Of a stretch of 19,618 nucleotides of DNA, positions 14,538 to 19,618 are shown piece after piece. The notes under the pieces are model-generated. The model worked only from the letters and a program-made list of their open reading frames with translations, did no database searches and was not told the DNA's origin. Positions within the stretch are counted from its first letter, which is position 1. Each line of letters opens with the position of its first letter. The DNA is from an uncultured Ruminococcus sp. (GTDB taxonomy: Bacteria > Bacillota > Clostridia > Oscillospirales > Ruminococcaceae), in assembly GCA_900540005.1 (NCBI GenBank), contig UQEM01000034.1, positions 1-19,618 on the forward strand, given 5' to 3'. The position numbers and the translations under genes are program-made.

Positions 14538-14601
14538 TATTTTTGTAAGGCATCAGCGGCTTTGCGGAATATTGCATTCCGGAATTCAAAAAGGAGGATA
14601 T

Positions 14602-16131
14602 ATGAAGCTGAAAAAATTTCTTAGCATTATTCTTAGCCGAAACGCCGCATTCGTACTGCTGCTCCTGATGCAGATCGCCTTTCTCGGAGTACTGGTCTAT
14701 GGACTGAGAGAGCGTTTCTACATGGTATATTTTATCCTTATCGCGATAGATATTGTGCTTGCGGTGTTTATAATGAACAAAAAAGAACCGCCTGCGTACA
14801 AGCTGTCGTGGATAGTCATGATAAGCATCTTTCCTATCCTTGGCGGCGTTTTCTATTTGTTCCTGAAATCCTCCGAGCGTTTTCCAAAAACCATAGATAG
14901 AGTCTATCAGGAAAAGGTGAAGAACATACTTGTTCAGGACGATGATGTCGCCGCCGAGCTTGAAGAACTGTGTCCCGATTCCGCGAATCTTGCGAGATAT
15001 GTTGCAAATTACGGACTTTATCCCGTGTACCGCAACTGCGAAGCCGAATATTTCAAACTGGGCGAGGATCAGTTTTCTGCGCTCATAGAAGAACTCGAAA
15101 AGGCTGAAAAGTACATTTTTATGGAATATTTCATTATCAGCAAGGGCTATATGTTTGACACGATATCCGAGATAATGATGCGAAAGGCGAAGCAGGGTGT
15201 GGACGTAAGGCTTATCTATGACGGGATCGGCACGGGAATGCTCAATTCCAAGAAAATTTTCGATAAGCTCATAGAAAACGGCGTCCAGTGCAGGGAGTTC
15301 AATTCGTTCAGACCCATGATGTCGTCGGTGCAGAACAACCGCGACCACCGCAAGATCGTTGTTATTGACGGACACACCGCATTCAACGGCGGCGCTAACC
15401 TTGCCGATGAGTACATCAACCGCAAGGTGCGTTTCGGACACTGGAAAGATGTTGCCGTCATGGTAAGAGGTGAGGCTGTAAGAAATTATCTGGTAATGTT
15501 CCTTGAACTGTGGAGCATTGTCGGGCTTGAGGAATACAACGAAATATCTGAAAGAACTCAGTATTTGCCGAACATTCCTACAGGCGGATTCGTCCAGCCG
15601 TTCTCGGATTCTCCGCTCGATGATGAGCCTGTCGGAAAGCACGTTTATATGGAAATGATATGCAATGCCCGAGAGTATGTGTGCATAACGACTCCGTACC
15701 TTATACTTGATGACGAAATGATAAATGTGCTGACATTTGCCGCGAAAAAGGGCGTTGACGTAAGGATAATCGTGCCGCATATCCCCGATAAGTGGTATGT
15801 TTACATGATCGCGTGGAATAATTACCCCAAGCTTATTTCCGAAGGAGTAAAGGTGTACGAATACACGCCCGGATTCATTCACGCCAAAACCTGTATTGCT
15901 GACGGTAAAACTGCCGTTGTCGGAACGATAAACCTCGATTACCGCAGCTTTTACCTCCACTATGAGTCGGCTTCGATCTTCTACGACTGTGAGATAGCGG
16001 GAGTCATTAAGCAGGATTTTGACGATACGGTGTCAAAGTCTCACCTTGTCACCATGGAGGATGTCCGCAAGAGACCGATACACAAAAAAATAATCGGACT
16101 GATACTGAATATTTTCGCGCCGCTGCTTTGA
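14602..16131 (+). CDS. cls: Cardiolipin synthase (phospholipase D superfamily)
   Basis: A membrane enzyme that joins two phosphatidylglycerol molecules into cardiolipin plus glycerol. The start is the ATG at 14602, behind AAGGAGG (14591-14597); an in-frame ATG at 14572 has no site. The protein has 509 residues, the usual Cls length. Three hydrophobic N-terminal helices (about 15-35, 40-58, 70-88) are followed by two PLD domains with intact HKD motifs: HRKIVVID (His249, Lys251, Asp256) and HAKTCIAD (His427, Lys429, Asp434). GGANLADEY and GTINLDYRSF follow the two motifs as in known Cls proteins. A terminator follows. The sequence fits Cls well; another PLD-type phospholipid synthase is a minor alternative. 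Confidence 0.95.
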   Translation: MKLKKFLSIILSRNAAFVLLLLMQIAFLGVLVYGLRERFYMVYFILIAIDIVLAVFIMNKKEPPAYKLSWIVMISIFPILGGVFYLFLKSSERFPKTIDRVYQEKVKNILVQDDDVAAELEELCPDSANLARYVANYGLYPVYRNCEAEYFKLGEDQFSALIEELEKAEKYIFMEYFIISKGYMFDTISEIMMRKAKQGVDVRLIYDGIGTGMLNSKKIFDKLIENGVQCREFNSFRPMMSSVQNNRDHRKIVVIDGHTAFNGGANLADEYINRKVRFGHWKDVAVMVRGEAVRNYLVMFLELWSIVGLEEYNEISERTQYLPNIPTGGFVQPFSDSPLDDEPVGKHVYMEMICNAREYVCITTPYLILDDEMINVLTFAAKKGVDVRIIVPHIPDKWYVYMIAWNNYPKLISEGVKVYEYTPGFIHAKTCIADGKTAVVGTINLDYRSFYLHYESASIFYDCEIAGVIKQDFDDTVSKSHLVTMEDVRKRPIHKKIIGLILNIFAPLL

Positions 16132-16150
16132 TGTATGCGGCAAATATGTT

Positions 16151-16179
16151 TCGCGCGGTGAAAGATCCGCGCGATTTTT
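16151..16179 (+). terminator. Intrinsic terminator after cls
   Basis: TCGCGCGG (16151-16158) pairs perfectly with CCGCGCGA (16167-16174) and is followed by TTTTT (16175-16179). The T run overlaps the first 0A box. Confidence 0.92.
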
Positions 16180-16224
16180 GTCGAAAAGACGCGATCGTTC
16201 AAAAAAATCCTGATTTTCGACAAA
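16177..16224. promoter_or_regulatory. Pair of inverted Spo0A boxes upstream of the Spo0A-like gene
   Basis: TTTGTCGAA at 16177-16185 and its reverse complement TTCGACAAA at 16216-16224 both match the Spo0A box (TTTGTCRAA) perfectly. The identity extends to 11 bases (TTTGTCGAAAA). The second box ends 6 bases before the -35. The heptamer CGACAAA recurs at 16241-16247, between -35 and -10, and at 16300-16306, next to the ribosome binding site. This suggests autoregulation by the downstream protein or control by Spo0A. Confidence 0.75.
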
Positions 16225-16230
16225 TAGCGG

Positions 16231-16259
16231 TTGACACAGACGACAAAGTGGAGTAAAAT
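16231..16259 (+). promoter_or_regulatory. Sigma-A promoter of the Spo0A-like gene
   Basis: TTGACA (16231-16236) and TAAAAT (16254-16259) are separated by 17 bases. The leader to the ATG at 16321 would be about 55 bases. Confidence 0.82.
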
Positions 16260-16320
16260 TAGAGTAATGACTGACAATTAATTAATTCACACTTTTTAAC
16301 GACAAATGAGGAGAGACGTA

Positions 16321-17019
16321 ATGCAGACATTGAAAACATCACAAAAACTCGGAAATTATCTTGCGAATTTTGCTCGGGAGATCAGAGAAGCGGGGGGCTA
16401 TACCTCGATCGACCGCGGATTTCTCGCAGTATCGCTTGATCCCGCTCAGTATGAGCATTACCATTTAATAATACTCGACGATGATAAGCCGTATGACTAT
16501 TATGGAAACAGGTTGATAAAACCTTCACCAAAGGCTTTCTGCCGCTCAAACGTAGTTGTTTTTACGGATATTTCCGAAAAGGCACAGTATATCTCGGAGG
16601 TCGAGGGAGTACTTTATCTGTCAAAGTATCTCGGAGACAGCAATATTGTCAGCATAATAATGTATCTGCTGTCGGCTGAGAAAACGAAACATCACCTTAG
16701 CAGGTATGTTTCGCGCATTATGACGGCGATCGGGATCAAGCCGCACTATGTGGGCAGTAAGTACATCAAAACAGCCGTTCAGTTTGCCTTTGAAGATACG
16801 AGCCTGCTGCACAGGAGTACAATGCGTTTGTATGAACTCGTTGCGGATTATTACGACACCGACACGAGCAGCGTTGAACACGCAATAAGAAATGCGATCG
16901 ACTGTGCATACCGCAGTTCCCCTGAAAAGCTGAGCGGTTTCCTTGAAATAAACCGCCGCCCGAGAAGCTCCGAACTGATTTCCGCACTTGCTTCGAGCAT
17001 AATGGTCTATAAAGAATAA
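16321..17019 (+). CDS. Spo0A-like DNA-binding protein with shortened receiver-like N-terminus
   Basis: A 232-residue protein. I chose the ATG at 16321 because GAGGAG (16308-16313) lies 7 bases upstream; the ATG at 16306 overlaps that site. Residues about 126-225 match the Spo0A C-terminal effector domain: IMTAIGIKPHYVGSKYIKTA, then the recognition-helix region TSSVEHAIRNAIDCAY (182-197), compared with SRVERAIRHAIEVAW in Bacillus. The N-terminal part (1-120) has receiver-like strands (HLIILDD near 48, NVVVFTD near 77, GVLYLSK near 96) but begins where helix 1 would be. It therefore lacks the first strand with its acidic pair, so normal phosphorylation is doubtful. It probably regulates transcription at 0A boxes, including its own. 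Whether the cell also has a full-length Spo0A cannot be seen here. Confidence 0.82.
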   Translation: MQTLKTSQKLGNYLANFAREIREAGGYTSIDRGFLAVSLDPAQYEHYHLIILDDDKPYDYYGNRLIKPSPKAFCRSNVVVFTDISEKAQYISEVEGVLYLSKYLGDSNIVSIIMYLLSAEKTKHHLSRYVSRIMTAIGIKPHYVGSKYIKTAVQFAFEDTSLLHRSTMRLYELVADYYDTDTSSVEHAIRNAIDCAYRSSPEKLSGFLEINRRPRSSELISALASSIMVYKE

Positions 17020-17033
17020 GCGCCCGTATCCTA

Positions 17034-17062
17034 TGGACAAAAAGCCGAAATAATGTTATAAT
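17034..17062 (+). promoter_or_regulatory. Promoter of the LysR-type gene, nested in a terminator
   Basis: TGGACA (17034-17039) and TATAAT (17057-17062) have a 17-base spacer and an extended -10 (TGT before TATAAT). The start would be near 17069, inside the 5' arm of the hairpin at 17060-17099. Confidence 0.7.
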
Positions 17063-17099
17063 AAAGCAGCACCGCCGCTTTTTGCGAGGCTGCTTTATT
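17060..17099 (+). terminator. Intrinsic terminator of the Spo0A-like gene
   Basis: AATAAAGCAGC (17060-17070) pairs perfectly with GCTGCTTTATT (17089-17099) around an 18-base loop with a small inner stem, followed by TTATTG. Transcripts starting at the nested promoter would lack the 5' arm and escape termination. Confidence 0.75.
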
Positions 17100-17164
17100 T
17101 TATTGAACAGCGCGGAACGCTTTGTATGCCGCGATTTTCTGTTTAATTATCAGGAGTGACACTG

Positions 17165-18088
17165 ATGAACATACTTCATATGAAATATGCTGTCGAAGTT
17201 GCAGAAACTGGTTCTATCAACAAGGCTTCGGAAACTCTGCTGATCGCTCAGCCAAATCTTAGCCGCTCGATAAAGGAGCTTGAATCAGACCTCGGGATAA
17301 CCATATTTGAGCGCAGCCGCAGAGGAATGACGCTAACACCGGAGGGCTGCGAGTTTATCAGCCATGCAAGGCACATACTCGAACAGATAGACGCTGTTGA
17401 GAAAATGTATAAGGAGGACTATGTGCAGAAGCGCAGGTTTTCGCTGTGCGCTCCGAGAACGGAATATATTTGCAACGCGTTTGTAAATTTTTCAAATACT
17501 ATCGGCAGGGGCGCGGCTGAGATTTTTTATCAGGAGACTGATACGTCATCCATTGTAAAAAATGTCGTGTCGTCAAATTACAAGCTTGGGATAGTACGCT
17601 ATGCCGCGGAGCACGACTCGCGCTTCATGGAGCTGTTTGAGGAAAAGGGACTGCGCTGTGAACTGATCGCCAAGTTCGGGAAAGTTCTGCTCATGAGTAA
17701 AAATTCTAAGCTTGCAAACTGCGGAAACATTCACTTTGGCGAGCTTTCGAGTTATATCGAAATCGCCTTTGCCGAAACTTATCTGCCGTTACTTTCAAAA
17801 TCGGAAGTCATGCAGCAGGAACTTGTAACTGCTTCTGATAGGCGAATTTTCGCTTTTGAGCGTTGCAGTCAGCTTGAACTTTTGTCGGAAAATCCCGAAA
17901 CTTTTATGTGGTCGTCACCGATTACCGAAAAGATACTCGAAAGATATCAGCTTATTCAGCGCTCTTGTGCGGATAGTGAGAAATGGTATCGAGATGTGCT
18001 GATTTGCCGCAGCGACTACACTTTGTCGGAGCTTGACAAGCGCTTTATTGCCGAACTTCACAAATCCCAAAAGCAATGCTTTAAATAA
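17165..18088 (+). CDS. LysR-family transcriptional regulator
   Basis: A 307-residue protein. Residues 1-65 are a typical LysR winged helix (YAVEVAETGSINKASE, QPNLSRSIKELESDLG, FERSRRGMTLTPEG), followed by a linker helix (about 60-90) and an effector-binding region to the end. I chose the ATG at 17165, with CAGGAG 8 bases upstream, over the GTG at 17156 that overlaps this site. The effector is unknown. The effector domain is more divergent than the DNA-binding part; I cannot name a subfamily. A terminator separates it from the following alcohol dehydrogenase gene, which has the same orientation. LysR proteins often control neighbours, so the dehydrogenase is a candidate target, unproven. Confidence 0.92.
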   Translation: MNILHMKYAVEVAETGSINKASETLLIAQPNLSRSIKELESDLGITIFERSRRGMTLTPEGCEFISHARHILEQIDAVEKMYKEDYVQKRRFSLCAPRTEYICNAFVNFSNTIGRGAAEIFYQETDTSSIVKNVVSSNYKLGIVRYAAEHDSRFMELFEEKGLRCELIAKFGKVLLMSKNSKLANCGNIHFGELSSYIEIAFAETYLPLLSKSEVMQQELVTASDRRIFAFERCSQLELLSENPETFMWSSPITEKILERYQLIQRSCADSEKWYRDVLICRSDYTLSELDKRFIAELHKSQKQCFK

Positions 18089-18096
18089 ACGCGGCA

Positions 18097-18122
18097 CCGC
18101 AGGGAACTCTCTGCGGATTTTT
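18097..18122 (+). terminator. Intrinsic terminator after the LysR gene
   Basis: CCGCAGGG (18097-18104) pairs with CTCTGCGG (18109-18116), one G-T pair, loop AACT, followed by TTTTT (18118-18122). It starts 8 bases after the stop codon. Confidence 0.88.
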
Positions 18123-18176
18123 ATACATAGTTATCATTAGTGATATATATGATATACTTTTTTGATTATTCCTGTT

Positions 18177-18185
18177 TTTGTCTAA
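18177..18185 (+). promoter_or_regulatory. Possible Spo0A box upstream of the alcohol dehydrogenase
   Basis: TTTGTCTAA matches the 0A box at 8 of 9 positions and lies 6 bases before a possible -10 (TAAAAT, 18192-18197). I find no good -35 for that -10. One mismatch makes a chance match realistic. Confidence 0.3.
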
Positions 18186-18225
18186 ATGTGATAAAATTAT
18201 TTTGTGAAAAGGTGAAATATTCATC

Positions 18226-18256
18226 AATCAATGTTAAAATTAATCAATATTAAAAT
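18226..18256. repeat. Tandem 15-base direct repeat before the alcohol dehydrogenase
   Basis: AATCAATGTTAAAAT (18226-18240) and AATCAATATTAAAAT (18242-18256) differ at one base and start 16 bases apart, ending just before the AGGAGG at 18259-18264. They could be operator half-sites in the leader or promoter, or simply A/T-rich duplication. Confidence 0.6.
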
Positions 18257-18273
18257 ACAGGAGGTTATCTGTT

Positions 18274-19497
18274 ATGGCTCGTTTTACTTTACCGCGTGAT
18301 TTATACCATGGAAAAGGCTCTCTTGAGGCTCTCAAGGCGTTCAAAGGCTCAAAGGCTATGATCTGCGTCGGAGGCGGCTCAATGAAGCGTTTCGGTTTCC
18401 TTGACAAAGCTGAGGCTTACCTCAAGGAGGCAGGCATGGAGGTTCGTATTTTTGACGGTATCGAACCCGATCCCTCAGTCGAGACTGTTATGAGAGGCGC
18501 ACAGGCTATGCTCGAATTTGAGCCTGACTGGATCGTGGCTATCGGCGGCGGTTCACCTATTGATGCTGCAAAGGCTATGTGGATCAAGTATGAGTATCCC
18601 GATTGTACATTTGAGGATATGTGCAAGGTATTCGGCATTCCCGAACTCCGCAAAAAGGCTCATTTCTGCGCAGTATCTTCCACATCGGGCACTGCTACCG
18701 AGGTTACTGCTTTCTCTATCATCACTGACTACAGCAAGGGCATAAAGTACCCGATCGCAGACTTTGAGATCACTCCCGATGTTGCTATCGTAGACCCCGA
18801 ACTTGCCGAGACAATGCCTCAGAAGCTCGTTGCACATACTGGTATGGACGCTATGACCCATGCTGTTGAGGCTTACGTTTCTACAGCCAACTGCGACTAT
18901 ACTGATCCGCTTGCTATCCATGCCATAGAGATGATAATGAACGACCTCGTTCCTTCATATAACGGCGATATGGAGGCTCGCGACCGTATGCATAATGCGC
19001 AGTGCCTTGCAGGTATGGCGTTCTCGAATGCTCTCCTCGGTATCGTTCACTCAATGGCTCACAAAACTGGTGCTGTTTTCGCAGATTACGGTGCTCACAT
19101 CATTCACGGCGCTGCAAATGCAATGTACCTGCCCAAGGTAATCGCTTTCAACGCAAAGGACGAAACTGCAAAGAAGCGTTACGGCGTTATAGTTGATTAC
19201 ATGGGAATTGCTCCCAAGGAGGCTTCCGATGATGATAAGGTTGCAGCTCTCATTGCTTATCTGCGCAAGATGAACGATGACCTCAATATTCCTCATTGTA
19301 TCAAGAATTACGGTGTGGACAGCTATCCGACAGAGCAGGGATTCGTTCCCGAGGAAGTTTTCCTTGAGAGACTCCACGATATTGCAGTAAATGCTATCGC
19401 AGATGCATGCACAGGCTCGAACCCCAGACAGCCCTCTGTTGAGGAAATGGAAAAGCTGCTCAAGTGCTGCTACTACGATACAGAAGTTGATTTCTGA
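18274..19497 (+). CDS. Iron-containing alcohol dehydrogenase (group III; butanol/propanediol dehydrogenase-like)
   Basis: A 407-residue NAD(P)H-dependent dehydrogenase that interconverts an aldehyde and an alcohol in the cytoplasm during fermentation. The nucleotide-binding GGGSPID (91-97) and SSTSGTATEV (135-144) are present. Family metal ligands are visible as Asp192 and His196 (TGMDAMTHAVEAY), His259 and His278, with His263 in the SMAHKTG segment. The loop between the last His residues is five residues longer than in FucO. At the position where FucO has an NAD-selecting Asp the sequence is Gly-rich (VGGGSMK), as in NADPH-using butanol dehydrogenases, so NADPH is likely. AGGAGG lies 9 bases before the ATG. 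Codon use is strongly biased, fitting high expression. The substrate aldehyde cannot be told from sequence. Confidence 0.93.
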   Translation: MARFTLPRDLYHGKGSLEALKAFKGSKAMICVGGGSMKRFGFLDKAEAYLKEAGMEVRIFDGIEPDPSVETVMRGAQAMLEFEPDWIVAIGGGSPIDAAKAMWIKYEYPDCTFEDMCKVFGIPELRKKAHFCAVSSTSGTATEVTAFSIITDYSKGIKYPIADFEITPDVAIVDPELAETMPQKLVAHTGMDAMTHAVEAYVSTANCDYTDPLAIHAIEMIMNDLVPSYNGDMEARDRMHNAQCLAGMAFSNALLGIVHSMAHKTGAVFADYGAHIIHGAANAMYLPKVIAFNAKDETAKKRYGVIVDYMGIAPKEASDDDKVAALIAYLRKMNDDLNIPHCIKNYGVDSYPTEQGFVPEEVFLERLHDIAVNAIADACTGSNPRQPSVEEMEKLLKCCYYDTEVDF

Positions 19498-19512
19498 TAA
19501 TACAGTCAAATA

Positions 19513-19533
19513 CACCGCTGTTTTTGAGCGGTG
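19513..19533 (+). terminator. Hairpin after the alcohol dehydrogenase gene, weak terminator
   Basis: CACCGCT (19513-19519) pairs with AGCGGTG (19527-19533). The T run lies in the loop (GTTTTTG), not after the stem, so this is not a standard intrinsic terminator. It may stabilise the 3' end. Nothing else is recognisable between 19534 and 19571. Confidence 0.45.
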
Positions 19534-19571
19534 CGGCTAAAGCTTACATATCAGCCCGACGTGTGTATATG

Positions 19572-19618
19572 CTGTCTCTTATACACATCTCCGAGCCCAC
19601 GAGACTCGACGTCATCTC
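19572..19618. other. Nextera i7 sequencing adapter, inverted copy
   Basis: 19572-19590 is the reverse complement of the Tn5 mosaic end, 19591-19605 of the Nextera Read 2 part, 19606-19613 of the same 8-base index as at the start, and 19614-19618 of the P7 end. Genomic sequence ends at 19571. Confidence 0.98.

Noticed and set aside
14435..14601. Possible riboswitch in the long cls leader
   Set aside because: Only short unconserved-looking stems (for example TTGAT/ATCAA) are visible; no known riboswitch core was recognised.
14479..15960. Long open frame (493 codons) on the - strand opposite cls
   Set aside because: It is fully antisense to a clear cardiolipin synthase, has no recognisable motif, and arises from codon bias.
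18133..18144. Palindrome ATCATTAGTGAT as a LysR site
   Set aside because: It is short and lies in A/T-rich sequence; the spacing does not fit a standard LysR box, so a chance match is likely.
18232..18246. Possible Rex (redox) box before the alcohol dehydrogenase
   Set aside because: The half-sites TGTTAA and TAATCA are imperfect and the spacing differs from the Rex consensus.
1..19618. Transposon or linear replicon with terminal inverted repeats
   Set aside because: The repeats are Nextera adapter with index and P7 tail; no transposase or replication gene is present.

Overview
The window reads as one 19.5-kb chromosomal fragment of a low-to-mid GC Firmicute, most likely a clostridial gut-type organism of the Ruminococcaceae/Oscillospiraceae kind. 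The basis is strong AGGAGG ribosome binding sites, near-consensus sigma-A promoters (TTGACA-17-TATAAT occurs twice), frequent TTG/GTG starts, a class II aldolase, a Spo0A-type regulator and a LacI-like/GGDEF fusion. The taxon is an inference. Both ends (1-47 and 19572-19618) are not genomic. They are the same Illumina Nextera i7 adapter in opposite orientations, so the perfect terminal inverted repeat is a library artefact.

Left part, + strand: a truncated ABC-type zinc/manganese uptake ATPase and its permease; a cytoplasmic sensor that fuses a LacI-type ligand-binding domain to a GGDEF domain; and a cysteine-free protein with two DUF11-like repeats and no secretion signal, behind a leader with two hairpins.

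4.6-9.56 kb, - strand: a self-contained five-gene operon with its own consensus promoter and a shared terminator. In transcription order it encodes a PlsC-type acyltransferase, an AMP-forming acyl ligase, a BchE/HpnP-like radical SAM protein, a CDP-alcohol phosphatidyltransferase and a possible permuted NlpC/P60-LRAT-type hydrolase or transferase. The genes overlap or nearly touch. This looks like a pathway for an unusual membrane lipid and is the best candidate here for an undescribed system.

9.6-14.35 kb, - strand: fructose-bisphosphate aldolase as a separate unit; then, in transcription order, a hotdog thioesterase, a DtxR/MntR-type metalloregulator, a PP-loop protein that I read as MurL, and a MurD that I read as the MurD2 type. 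MurL plus MurD2 would make the D-Glu residue of peptidoglycan by epimerising UDP-MurNAc-L-Ala-L-Glu, without glutamate racemase.

14.4-19.5 kb, + strand: cardiolipin synthase; a Spo0A-like DNA-binding protein with a shortened receiver-like N-terminus and perfect 0A boxes in front of its own promoter; a LysR-type regulator; and an iron-containing alcohol dehydrogenase. I found no tRNA, rRNA, CRISPR array, insertion sequence or phage gene. No genomic stretch above 300 bases lacks a gene.
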